A stretch of 64,000 nt of DNA from Exiguobacterium sp. TNDT2. Lineage in GTDB: Bacteria; Bacillota; Bacilli; Exiguobacteriales; Exiguobacteriaceae. The notes below the pieces were generated by a model. That model was not told the origin of the DNA. It made no database searches and was given only the letters and a program-made list of their open reading frames with translations. The translations under genes and the position numbers were made by a program. Numbering within the stretch: position 1 is the first letter of the stretch; every line of letters begins with the position of its first letter. Below are positions 17,601-25,175 of the stretch, piece by piece. The stretch covers positions 186,001-250,000 of the forward strand of contig NZ_QLVE01000001.1 in NCBI RefSeq assembly GCF_003331145.1, written 5' to 3'.

Positions 17601-18182
17601 GCGATGCAAATCTTCAAAGGCGACTTGATGACGAACATGGTCGAGAAAGTCCCGGCCGTCGACCGTTACTCGTATGTGTATCAAGGAAACTCGCAAGTGC
17701 TCGACCATATCCTCGTGTCGAACCGTTTAGCGGCGACGACCGAAATCGATATGATTCACGTCAACGCTGACTTCACGGAAATGTCGGGCCGCGCCAGTGA
17801 CCACGACCCGGTGCTCGCTCAAATCGACCTCACTCCGGAGCCAGAAGTGGAATTGACGCGTTACACGGTCGAAAATAATCGTGCTGCTCGCCTCGTCCTT
17901 CAAGATGATTTCATCGGCGTGACGATCGGCAAAGGCACGAACTTCAAAAACGGCATCTTTGTACGCGGCGTCTACACGGAATTGACGGGTGACCCGCTCA
18001 AAAACGTCGTCGTTCAAGTCAAGCCGAAACAAGCCGGTGCCATCATCGACTTCGACGGTGCACCTGTCAAAGAAGTCGTGGTAGATGGAACGAACTTGGC
18101 TGAAATCCGTGGCGCAGAGAATGTGAAGCGTATCAGCTATACGAAAGGCGCATCCGCTAAAACGGTTGTCATCAAAAAATAA
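14676..18182 (+). CDS. Large secreted nuclease (lamin-tail, OB-fold, chitobiase-type and EEP domains)
   Basis: The protein has 1168 residues. A signal peptide (about residues 1-35) ends NVHAQ. Next come a lamin-tail domain (38-200, LFISEYVEGSSNNKAIELFN), an OB-fold segment (about 220-385), a chitobiase-type module (about 395-470, YYTLDGSDP) and the IHDIQG...SPMNGQTVEGVEGIVT domain of ExeM-like nucleases (about 480-720). The endonuclease/exonuclease/phosphatase domain follows (about 745-1050) with ASYNLENF, GVTEVQDNNG, ANHWNSKGG, LGDFNDFE and the closing SDHDP, so all catalytic motifs are present. A C-terminal beta region of about 100 residues follows. No LPXTG anchor is seen, so release or wall retention by non-covalent domains is likely. 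The role is probably extracellular DNA degradation for phosphate or nucleotides. Confidence 0.88.
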   Translation: MGKPQTRSFKQMTGLALSAGLVVSSMTPIAANVHAQTLNASDLFISEYVEGSSNNKAIELFNGTNAAIDLSAYKLELYSNGGTTPGTTLNLTGTLEPGGTYVIVNGSANDALKAKANTTSGVTNFNGDDTLVLKKGDTVLDVFGQVGFDPGMKWGTTIATVDQSLVRKDTVTTGDANGADAFDPATEWNSQPIDTFTNLGTHTFQGVVYGDGGTVEPPAPVTPVSISDARSKTEGETVTIKGVVTAKLANTISIQDATGGLSVRPTSLAVNVGDEVVVTGAIGSYRELLQLNSAVVVSKQAASVPAAQVLTGEQINEDVESELVTVNNVMLSGSGQNLTATDGTKEFVVRDERGILDLQTDVNYSSITGIVQQFDNTYQLIPRDVSDTVIDASVLRPATAKPGTGTFVGPQDVTLSTTTADAQIYYTLDGSDPKVNGTLYTSPVRIEETKTLKVAVKSGDAFSAVTTFDYKITDKIRIHDIQGASHTSPMNGQTVEGVEGIVTYSFVSMGTTYYYIQTPDMEADQDVRTSEGIILYGGRSIAGIQVGDLVNVKGLVSEYAIEGYSDRQQTDMKMTQIDTRNGGVDVIKSGVALPTPVKIDESNLPTEFIDSDALAVFNPDKDAIDFWESLEGMRVETGNLKSVSPQQNGDLVTVLEATPTETFNGGILLKKDDANPERIQFRLEPNAAARDFDVATGDRFNGPIVGVVGYSYGNYKIQAGLDEMKAAFVKGDAKRETTFIKAEEDKLTIASYNLENFSNNVKETSDEKALKLAKAFVEELNSPDIIGVTEVQDNNGEDTGDSAADQSYQRLIDNIASIGGKSYKYVNIDPEYNKDGGAPNANIRVGFLYDPERVSLTEGIPAGDATTAVGYENGKLTHNPGRIDPLNPAFNSSRKPLAAQFDFQGENVVVIANHWNSKGGDTGVFGSKQPVVLGSEVQRKQIAQIVHDFVADVKTDNPEANVVALGDFNDFEFSEAMQIFKGDLMTNMVEKVPAVDRYSYVYQGNSQVLDHILVSNRLAATTEIDMIHVNADFTEMSGRASDHDPVLAQIDLTPEPEVELTRYTVENNRAARLVLQDDFIGVTIGKGTNFKNGIFVRGVYTELTGDPLKNVVVQVKPKQAGAIIDFDGAPVKEVVVDGTNLAEIRGAENVKRISYTKGASAKTVVIKK

Positions 18183-18215
18183 TCAATCGAATCGAAGACG
18201 TAAACGATTCCGCAT

Positions 18216-18250
18216 ACCGCAGACACATTGTCTGCGGTGTTTTGCGTTTT
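18216..18250 (+). terminator. Terminator of the nuclease gene
   Basis: ACCGCAGAC (18216-18224), loop ACATT, GTCTGCGGT (18230-18238), then a T-rich tail. Confidence 0.8.
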
Positions 18251-18305
18251 CATTCGTAAAATTCGGGGATTAAGAAGAAGATGCTGATTATCGGAGGATG
18301 ACATC

Positions 18306-19511
18306 ATGGAGATGCACAACGGGAATTTATATTGGCCGACCACAGAGTCGGAACAGATCGTCTTACAAAAACCAATCAAGAAAGAGCGCTACGATGTACT
18401 CGTCATCGGCGCAGGCATGTCCGGGACGCTGACAGCCTATACGCTTCACAAGGACGGTGTCGATTTCGCCGTCATCGACCAAAGGAAAGTCGGGGCCGGG
18501 AGTACGGCGGCGAACACGGGACTCATCCAATACTCGAACGACATCATGTTGCATGAACTCGCCGAGCAAATCGGTGAAGAAGACGCCGTCCGTTTCTATA
18601 AACTGTGTGCCGAGGCGGTCGATGCGCTCGATGAGGTCGCCGAGACGGTCGATGCCAAAGACGTCTACATCCGGCGCGACAGTCTTTGCTTCGCCAGCAG
18701 CGAGGAAGATGTCCCTAAATTAAAACGGGAATATGAGATGCTGACGAAACACGGACTCGCGGCCGAATGGCTCGACCGGGAGGCGTTACAGGAACGTTAT
18801 CCGTTCGATAAACCGGCCGGCTTAATCACGAACGGCGATGCCGAAGTCAATCCGCTCACGCTCAGTCGCCAAGTCGTCCGTTACTTGTCGACCCAAAACG
18901 TCCCGATTTTTGAAGAGACGGACGTTACGGAAGTCGTCGCCGACGGAGACGACTGGCTCGTGCTGACTCCAACAGGAACGTTCAAGGCGGGCCACGTCAT
19001 CTTTGCGACCGGCTATCGCCCGGCCCCGCTCCTCGACACCCATCGGATCGAACTCAACCGTTCTTATGCGATTGCGACGAATCCCGTACCTGACTTTAAA
19101 GATTGGGACAGTCAGACCCTCATTTGGGAGACGAAACGACCATACCTTTATTTGCGGACGACCGTGGATGGCCGCATTATCGCCGGCGGACTCGATGAAG
19201 AAAAAGCAGAGACGCCGCATAGCGAGGCGCTCATTCAAAAACGGGCCGAGCGATTGCGCCAAGAAGTCGAAGCATTGTTCCCGATGTATGAGTTGACAGT
19301 TGAATATGCATGGGTGGCCCTGTTCGGTGAGTCAATCGACCAGCTACCTTTTATCGGGGAACATCCGGACCGTCCGAACCTCTACTATTTACTCGGGTAT
19401 GGAGGTAACGGTACGGTCTATAGCATGTTAGGCTCTAAAATCTTGAGTGAGTTGGTTCGGGGCATCGATTGTCCCGATGCTCGAATCGTACGGCTCGACC
19501 GCACACGTTAA
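18306..19511 (+). CDS. FAD-dependent oxidoreductase (DAO family)
   Basis: The protein has 401 residues. The FAD-binding motif is VLVIGAGMSGTLTAY near residue 30, with the second cofactor segment GAGSTAANTGLIQYSND (about 60-76). The middle holds the DAO substrate domain, and the C terminus has PFIGEHPDRPNLYYLLGYGGNG, the usual flavin-closing motif. It resembles YurR/gamma-glutamylputrescine-oxidase-like amine oxidases; the substrate is unknown. The start follows GGAGGATGACATC. It is monocistronic, ending in its own terminator. Confidence 0.82.
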   Translation: MEMHNGNLYWPTTESEQIVLQKPIKKERYDVLVIGAGMSGTLTAYTLHKDGVDFAVIDQRKVGAGSTAANTGLIQYSNDIMLHELAEQIGEEDAVRFYKLCAEAVDALDEVAETVDAKDVYIRRDSLCFASSEEDVPKLKREYEMLTKHGLAAEWLDREALQERYPFDKPAGLITNGDAEVNPLTLSRQVVRYLSTQNVPIFEETDVTEVVADGDDWLVLTPTGTFKAGHVIFATGYRPAPLLDTHRIELNRSYAIATNPVPDFKDWDSQTLIWETKRPYLYLRTTVDGRIIAGGLDEEKAETPHSEALIQKRAERLRQEVEALFPMYELTVEYAWVALFGESIDQLPFIGEHPDRPNLYYLLGYGGNGTVYSMLGSKILSELVRGIDCPDARIVRLDRTR

Positions 19512-19537
19512 TCCTCTGACATCAGGGGATTTTTTTA
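19510..19537 (+). terminator. Terminator of the oxidoreductase gene
   Basis: AATCCTCTGA and TCAGGGGATT around CA, followed by seven T. Confidence 0.75.
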
Positions 19538-19561
19538 TACATATGAACTGGAGTGATTTAG

Positions 19562-20224
19562 ATGACAATGAAACGAAAACCGAAATGGGTGTATCGTCTG
19601 AGACGAGGCCTTCTCTTCATCCCCGCCATCGTCTTGACCGTCTATGTCTGGCCGCACGAGCCTCCCGGTGAGGAAGTCGATGGCGCAGCCGCCCAAACAG
19701 AAGTAATGAACAAACCAGGACGTTATACGATTGAAGCGAGTCAGGTCGTGAAAGAAGACACGGCCGTCCGCTACACGTATGACGTTGTCGTTCATGGTAA
19801 ACCTGATGTCGAGACGCTTCAATCCATCAGTCAAGACGTAATCGACGAAGTGACGGCGCGCGATACGTTCCAAGCCGCTCTCCTCCGTTTTTATGACCAC
19901 GAAGCTTATATCGGTACCGAATCCCCGCTTGGTGAGGCCGTATTTGCACCTGATGGTGACTGGAGTCTCGCCGATTTGGTGGAACCAGGCGCCTATGAAG
20001 ACATGACGTTCGGTTGGCAGTTGAAAGAAAAAGAATGGGGCTCTCAACTAACCGACCGTGAAATACGTGTCTGGCGGGCATGGAATCACGCCTACGAAGC
20101 GGAACAGTCAGATCATCCTGACTTGAAAGCCAAAGTGACTCAAACCATTTCCACGAAATACGACATGAATCCAGAAGTCGTGCAACAAATCGTGTTGAAA
20201 CAGAACGTGTGGGCCGCTTTATGA
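19562..20224 (+). CDS. Uncharacterised membrane-anchored protein
   Basis: The protein has 220 residues: a basic N terminus (MKRKPKWVYRLRRG), one hydrophobic helix (residues 18-32, LFIPAIVLTVYVW) and a soluble domain predicted outside the cell. The domain reads like a mixed alpha/beta sequence (YTIEASQVVKEDTAVRYTYDVVV, later VRWRAWNHAYEAE-like helix). I do not recognise the family. The start follows CTGGAGTG. No terminator separates it from the catalase gene, but a SigB-like promoter lies between. Confidence 0.55.
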   Translation: MTMKRKPKWVYRLRRGLLFIPAIVLTVYVWPHEPPGEEVDGAAAQTEVMNKPGRYTIEASQVVKEDTAVRYTYDVVVHGKPDVETLQSISQDVIDEVTARDTFQAALLRFYDHEAYIGTESPLGEAVFAPDGDWSLADLVEPGAYEDMTFGWQLKEKEWGSQLTDREIRVWRAWNHAYEAEQSDHPDLKAKVTQTISTKYDMNPEVVQQIVLKQNVWAAL

Positions 20225-20270
20225 ATGTGGAACTTCCTTATGATACACATCCTCTATTTCAAAAATGGGG

Positions 20271-20295
20271 GTTTTTACTTGTTTCGTTAGGGAAA
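20271..20295 (+). promoter_or_regulatory. SigB-type promoter candidate for catalase
   Basis: GTTTTT (20271-20276), a 13-base spacer and GGGAAA (20290-20295) match GTTT-N12-15-GGGWAW. It lies about 64 bases before the catalase ATG; katE of Bacillus subtilis is SigB-dependent. Confidence 0.5.
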
Positions 20296-20358
20296 ACCTG
20301 TAAAGTAGGCCAAAACACGGCTTACGGCGTGTGTGCATATTCAAAGGGAGGCAATAAC

Positions 20359-22368
20359 ATGGGGAACAAGAAAGAAGAACAGTTGAAGCAATATATGATT
20401 GACAATGAACAGCAAGCCGGACTCACGACGAATCAAGGGCTGAAGATGGCGGAGGATGAGTTTTCGCTCAAAGCCGGGCGTCGCGGACCGACGCTCATTG
20501 AGGATTTCCATTTTCGCGAGAAAATGACGCATTTCGACCATGAACGCATTCCTGAGCGAATCGTCCATGCACGTGGTGTCGGGGCTCACGGGGAATTTCA
20601 AGTGTATGAATCGCTTGCCGAATATACGAAAGCCGACTTTTTGAACGACCCGTCGAAAGTGACACCGGTGTTTGTCCGATTCTCGACGGTGCAAGGTTCA
20701 CGCGGGTCCGGGGACACCGTTCGGGACGTCCGTGGTTTCGCAACGAAGTTCTATACGGATGAGGGTAACTATGATCTCGTCGGAAACAATATGCCCGTCT
20801 TCTTCATCCAAGACGCCATCAAATTCCCGGACCTCGTCCATGCTGTGAAACCGGAGCCGCACACGGAAGTTCCGCAAGGCGCAAGTGCTCACGACACGTT
20901 CTGGGACTTTGTCGGTCAAAACCACGAGACGGCTCACCACGTCATGTGGGCGATGAGCGACCGTGGCATTCCGCGTAGTCTGCGCATGATGGAAGGATTC
21001 GGTGTGCACACGTTCCGCCTCGTCAACAAGGAAGGCAAAGCACACTTCGTCAAGTTCCACTGGAAACCAAAACTCGGTGTTCATTCGCAAGTTTGGGATG
21101 AAGCGCAGAAAGCGCTCGGCAAGAACGCTGACTTCCACCGCGTCGACTTGTACGAAGCAATTGACAAGGGTGATTACCCAGAATGGGAACTTGGCCTCCA
21201 AATCCTCGCAGAAGAAGAAGAGTTCAAATTCGATTTTGATATTCTCGATCCAACGAAACTTTGGCCTGAAGAAGACGTTCCTGTCAAACTCGTCGGCAAG
21301 ATGACGCTCAACCGAAACGTTGACAACTTCTTTGCCGAGACCGAGCAAGTCGCGTTCCATCCTGGTCATCTTGTTCCTGGAATTGATTTCTCGAACGACC
21401 CGCTCCTTCAAGGTCGCTTGTTCTCCTACACTGATACACAACTGTCACGTCTCGGGGGACCGAACTTCCATCAACTGCCAATCAACAAACCGGTCTGTCC
21501 GTTCCATAACAACCAACGTGACGGCATGCATCAGATGGCCGTTCATAAAGGGCAGACGAGCTATCATAAAAACGCGCTCAACAACAATCAACCGGAGCCC
21601 GTCCCGGCCGATCAAGGCGGGTTCGAGCACTATCAAGAGAAAGTCGAAGGACATAAGATTCGAGGCCGGAGCGACAGCTTCCTCGACTTTTACTCGCAAG
21701 CCAAGCTCTTTTATAACAGCATGACCGACGTCGAAAAGCAACACATCCAAGATGCTTACAGCTTCGAGCTCGGTAAATGTGAGTCGGACATGGTCAAAGA
21801 GAACGCCGTCGACTTGTTGAATCGAATCGACCGTCATCTCGCCTCGGTCGTCGCCGACAACTTAGGTGTCGAGCTTCCGGCCGAGAATAACGAAGTCGTC
21901 TCGGACAAGGTCTCACCGGCGCTCAGCATGGCCAACACGATCGCGAAACCGGACACGAAGAGCGTCGCCGTCTTGCTCGCCGGAGACGTCGATGCCGCAC
22001 AAGTGAAGGCGTGGGTCCAGGTATTCGCCGACAACAACGTCAATTACAGCCTCGTCGGGAAGAAATCGTACACGCTCGGCGATCTTAAAGTGAAAGAGAC
22101 GTACGACACGGTCGACTCGAGCCTGTTCGATGCCGCTTTTCTCGTCAGCACCGCGACCTCGGTCGAAGACGACGTGCTCGAGTTCATCGAGAACACATAT
22201 AAACACTTCAAGCCACTCGCGCTACACTTGCATCACGATGAAGTGCTCGACCGCTGCCGGGTGAAGACGGACCAGCCTGGTGTCTACACGTTCAAACAAC
22301 ATAGCCTCGATGGCTTCGATACGTTTATCGATGGCATCGCGCAAGGCCGGTTCTGGGACCGCGCTTAA
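20359..22368 (+). CDS. katE: Large-subunit monofunctional catalase (HPII/KatE type)
   Basis: A heme catalase of 669 residues that decomposes hydrogen peroxide. The core is complete: the distal His in [12 protein letters not shown], the conserved Asn in [13 protein letters not shown] and the proximal Tyr in [18 protein letters not shown]. About 150 extra C-terminal residues ([18 protein letters not shown] onward) form the DJ-1/flavodoxin-like domain that defines clade-2 catalases. An in-frame start at 20209 would add 50 residues and overlap the previous gene; the AAAGGGAGG before 20359 and the family N terminus favour the later ATG. A SigB-like promoter lies in the gap. Confidence 0.93.
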   Translation: MGNKKEEQLKQYMIDNEQQAGLTTNQGLKMAEDEFSLKAGRRGPTLIEDFHFREKMTHFDHERIPERIVHARGVGAHGEFQVYESLAEYTKADFLNDPSKVTPVFVRFSTVQGSRGSGDTVRDVRGFATKFYTDEGNYDLVGNNMPVFFIQDAIKFPDLVHAVKPEPHTEVPQGASAHDTFWDFVGQNHETAHHVMWAMSDRGIPRSLRMMEGFGVHTFRLVNKEGKAHFVKFHWKPKLGVHSQVWDEAQKALGKNADFHRVDLYEAIDKGDYPEWELGLQILAEEEEFKFDFDILDPTKLWPEEDVPVKLVGKMTLNRNVDNFFAETEQVAFHPGHLVPGIDFSNDPLLQGRLFSYTDTQLSRLGGPNFHQLPINKPVCPFHNNQRDGMHQMAVHKGQTSYHKNALNNNQPEPVPADQGGFEHYQEKVEGHKIRGRSDSFLDFYSQAKLFYNSMTDVEKQHIQDAYSFELGKCESDMVKENAVDLLNRIDRHLASVVADNLGVELPAENNEVVSDKVSPALSMANTIAKPDTKSVAVLLAGDVDAAQVKAWVQVFADNNVNYSLVGKKSYTLGDLKVKETYDTVDSSLFDAAFLVSTATSVEDDVLEFIENTYKHFKPLALHLHHDEVLDRCRVKTDQPGVYTFKQHSLDGFDTFIDGIAQGRFWDRA

Positions 22369-22380
22369 TGTGAACAATTG

Positions 22381-22418
22381 AAGGATTCGACCCAAATCAA
22401 TGGGTCGAATCCTTTTTA
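22381..22418 (+). terminator. Terminator of the catalase gene
   Basis: A 13-bp perfect stem (22381-22393 with 22402-22414) followed by T-rich sequence. Confidence 0.85.
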
Positions 22419-22445
22419 CGTGCTTCCTTTCCCCTCCACTCTAAC

Positions 22446-22467
22446 GATATACTAGGTGGGGTATATC
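22446..22467. promoter_or_regulatory. Perfect inverted repeat before an MFS gene
   Basis: GATATAC (22446-22452) and GTATATC (22461-22467) flank TAGGTGGG. It lies about 20 bases before the MFS start codon. The AT-flank/GG-tract layout recalls CsoR/CstR-family operators (metal or persulfide sensing), but that is only a visual similarity. Confidence 0.4.
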
Positions 22468-22488
22468 ATGTGAAGGAGGAATGACTGG

Positions 22489-23745
22489 ATGCGAAAAGAA
22501 ATAGCCACTTATGTGGAAAGCCCTGAGCACCAACGACAGTTGTACAAACTAACATTAGTCACTGTCGTGCTCTCACAAATATTTGGCGGGGCCGGCCTCG
22601 CCGCCGGAATCACGGTCGGCGCTTTGCTGGCCCGCGATTTACTCGGGACCGACGCATACGCGGGTGTTCCGACGGCACTGTTCACGCTCGGTTCTGCCGC
22701 TGCCGCTTTTTTGATTGGGTTGATGTCACAGCGGGTCGGACGCCGCTTCGGACTCGCGACCGGATTCTTGACCGGTGCGCTTGGAGCGGTCGGGGTCATC
22801 ATCGCCGCGACGCTCGAGAGCGTACCGCTCTTATTCCTCTCGCTCCTCGTTTACGGGGCTGGGACGGCGACGAACCTCCAAGCCCGTTACGCCGGGACGG
22901 ATTTAGCAAATGCGACCGAGCGGGCGACCGCGGTCAGCATCGCGATGGTCTCGACGACGTTCGGGGCCGTCGCTGGTCCGAACTTGGTCGAACCGATGGG
23001 ACGTGTCGCCGACGGGCTCGGCTTGCCGACACTATCTGGACCGTTTTTGCTTGCTGGTGTAGCCTATTTGTTCGCCGGGCTCATTTTGCTCGTCTTCTTG
23101 AATCCTGACCCGCTTCTCGTCGCCCGTGCCATCGAGGCGAAACGGCAAGAAACCATTGACACATCTATCCATCCTATTGAATCGACGCATGACCGCCGGG
23201 GTATCTATGTCGGTGCGTTCGTCATGATTCTTAGCCAAATCGTGATGGTCGCTATCATGACGATGACGCCCGTCCATATGCGCCATCACGGGCACGAGCT
23301 CGGTGCCGTCGGGCTCGTCATCGGGTTCCATATCGGGGCGATGTACTTGCCGTCCCTCGTGACCGGCGTGCTTGTCGACAGAATCGGCCGAGAGATTATG
23401 GCGATTGCTTCAGGGGTGACCTTGTTCTTCGCAGGCGTCGTCGCCGCTTTCGCCCCGGCTGACTCGCTCTTCTTGTTGATTGTCGGGCTCGTCCTGCTCG
23501 GTTTCGGGTGGAACTTTGGCCTGATCAGCGGGACCGCCATCCTCGTCGATGCGACGTCGACGGAGACACGCGCGAAGACGCAAGGCTCGGTCGATGTGTG
23601 GATCGCCTTATCCGGCGCTTCCGGTGGTATGCTCTCCGGCATCATCGCCGCCCAGTCGAGCTATCTGACCTTGTCCCTCTTCGGCGGCATCGTCTCCCTC
23701 GTTCTCGTACCGCTTGTCCTCTGGTACCGCCGTCATCTAGCCTGA
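22489..23745 (+). CDS. MFS transporter
   Basis: The protein has 418 residues and about twelve hydrophobic helices. Between helices 2 and 3 lies the MFS loop motif in modified form (LMSQRVGRRFGLATG). The N-terminal half is very rich in Gly and Ala (GGAGLAAGITVGALLARDLLG). The central cytosolic loop is charged (EAKRQETIDTSIHPIESTHDRR). The substrate is unknown; a drug or metabolite exporter is the usual default. The start has AAGGAGG nine bases upstream. An inverted repeat just before it suggests a dedicated regulator. Confidence 0.82.
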   Translation: MRKEIATYVESPEHQRQLYKLTLVTVVLSQIFGGAGLAAGITVGALLARDLLGTDAYAGVPTALFTLGSAAAAFLIGLMSQRVGRRFGLATGFLTGALGAVGVIIAATLESVPLLFLSLLVYGAGTATNLQARYAGTDLANATERATAVSIAMVSTTFGAVAGPNLVEPMGRVADGLGLPTLSGPFLLAGVAYLFAGLILLVFLNPDPLLVARAIEAKRQETIDTSIHPIESTHDRRGIYVGAFVMILSQIVMVAIMTMTPVHMRHHGHELGAVGLVIGFHIGAMYLPSLVTGVLVDRIGREIMAIASGVTLFFAGVVAAFAPADSLFLLIVGLVLLGFGWNFGLISGTAILVDATSTETRAKTQGSVDVWIALSGASGGMLSGIIAAQSSYLTLSLFGGIVSLVLVPLVLWYRRHLA

Positions 23746-23748
23746 CGA

Positions 23749-23775
23749 CCGATGCGTGAATGCGCATCGGTTTTT
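23749..23775 (+). terminator. Terminator of the first MFS gene
   Basis: CCGATGCG (23749-23756) and CGCATCGG (23763-23770), then T5. Confidence 0.8.
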
Positions 23776-23880
23776 CTAACGGAATGCGTCTGCTCGGACA
23801 AACCTCCATCCTTTTGTTATACTGCTTTAGTTATGTTTGTTAACTATTTAGAATCAAATGGATCAGGAGGCGGGCCGAGG

Positions 23881-25065
23881 ATGCAACTAACCGCACAAAA
23901 ACTATGGACGAAAGATTTTCTCATCATCTCCCTCGTCAACTTCTTTTTAACACTCATTTTTTTCTTATTGATGGTGACCATCGGCGTCCACGCCGTTTCC
24001 ACATATGGGGCTTCGACGAGCGAGGCCGGGCTTGTCACCGGTATCTTTATCATCGGGACGCTCGTCGGGAGACTCTTCATCGGACGTTTGATCGATTCGA
24101 TTGGACGGCGCAAGACGCTCCTCATCGGTCTCACCTTTTTCACGGCGACGGTCTTGCTTTATTTTATCGACCTCGGCGTCGGGTTCTTACTGTTTACCCG
24201 CTTCATCCATGGTCTCGGGATGGGGCTGTCGAGCACGGCGACCGGAACAATCGTCGCCCAGGTCATCCCCGGCTCCCGAAAAGGCGAAGGGATCGGCTAT
24301 TACAGCATGAGCTCGACGCTCGCCACCGCCATCGGCCCGTTCGTCGGCTTGATGATGAGCCAATATACGAGCTTCTCGATCATTTTCCTGACTTGTCTCG
24401 TCATCGGGCTCATCAGTCTAGGAAGCGCCTTGTTCGTGAACGTCCCTGAAGTTGACAACCCCGAAGTCGTCCGAGGCTTGTCACTGAGTGCCTTCGTCGA
24501 ACCGAAAGCGTTACCGATTGCGCTTATTATCGGGGTCGCGGCCCTCAGTTACTCGAGCGTGTTGTCTTATATCAATTTTTATGCGAGCGAACTCGATCTC
24601 GTGGAAGCGGCAAGTATTTTCTTCCTCGTCTATTCTATTGCGGTCCTGATTTCGCGGCCAATCACCGGGCGCCTGATGGACGCGCGAGGGGCCAACATCG
24701 TCATGTACCCGGCCATCGGGTTTTTCGCCACCGGCATGCTCGTCTTGAGCCAAGCAAATAACGCCGTCATGCTGTTGCTCGCCGGAGCGCTCATCGGATT
24801 AGGATTCGGGAATATCCAATCCGGCACACAAGCGATCGCCATCAAAGCGGCGTCCCCTCACCGGATGGGGATGGCCACATCGACGTTCTTCATCGCCTTG
24901 GACGCAGGTCTGGGATTCGGCCCTTATTTCATCGGTTTGCTCATTCCATTGACCGGTTTCTCGACACTTTATCTGCTGCTTGCAGGCGTCGTCTTCTTCA
25001 CCATATTCCTTTATTACTTGATGAACGGTCGCCGCGAGCGGGCCGAAATGAAACAAATTGCCTGA
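23881..25065 (+). CDS. MFS transporter
   Basis: The protein has 394 residues and twelve predicted helices. The motif-A loop is clear: GRLFIGRLIDSIGRRKTLLIG. FIHGLGMGLSSTATGTIVAQVIPGSRKGEGIGYY after helix 4 is typical of the YwoG/YfcJ-like MFS branch of drug-resistance-type carriers. An upstream in-frame ATG at 23752 overlaps the preceding terminator and has no ribosome site; AGGAGG about ten bases before 23881 decides the start. It is not closely related to the MFS gene just upstream, so the adjacency is not a tandem duplication. Confidence 0.82.
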   Translation: MQLTAQKLWTKDFLIISLVNFFLTLIFFLLMVTIGVHAVSTYGASTSEAGLVTGIFIIGTLVGRLFIGRLIDSIGRRKTLLIGLTFFTATVLLYFIDLGVGFLLFTRFIHGLGMGLSSTATGTIVAQVIPGSRKGEGIGYYSMSSTLATAIGPFVGLMMSQYTSFSIIFLTCLVIGLISLGSALFVNVPEVDNPEVVRGLSLSAFVEPKALPIALIIGVAALSYSSVLSYINFYASELDLVEAASIFFLVYSIAVLISRPITGRLMDARGANIVMYPAIGFFATGMLVLSQANNAVMLLLAGALIGLGFGNIQSGTQAIAIKAASPHRMGMATSTFFIALDAGLGFGPYFIGLLIPLTGFSTLYLLLAGVVFFTIFLYYLMNGRRERAEMKQIA

Positions 25066-25092
25066 CAGGACTGTTCTCAGTCCTGTCTTTTT
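25064..25092 (+). terminator. Terminator of the second MFS gene
   Basis: ACAGGACTG (25065-25073) with CAGTCCTGT (25078-25086), followed by T-rich sequence; it overlaps the stop codon. Confidence 0.8.
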
Positions 25093-25175
25093 TAGAATGT
25101 TCACACATTTCGCTGTGACTTACGGTAATATAGGAATGACGCGCCGAAAAGTTTTTGATTGAAATGAGGGACAAG

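Noticed and set aside
20209-20358. 50-residue N-terminal extension of the catalase
   Set aside because: It overlaps the preceding gene and covers the probable promoter; the ribosome site and family start point to 20359.
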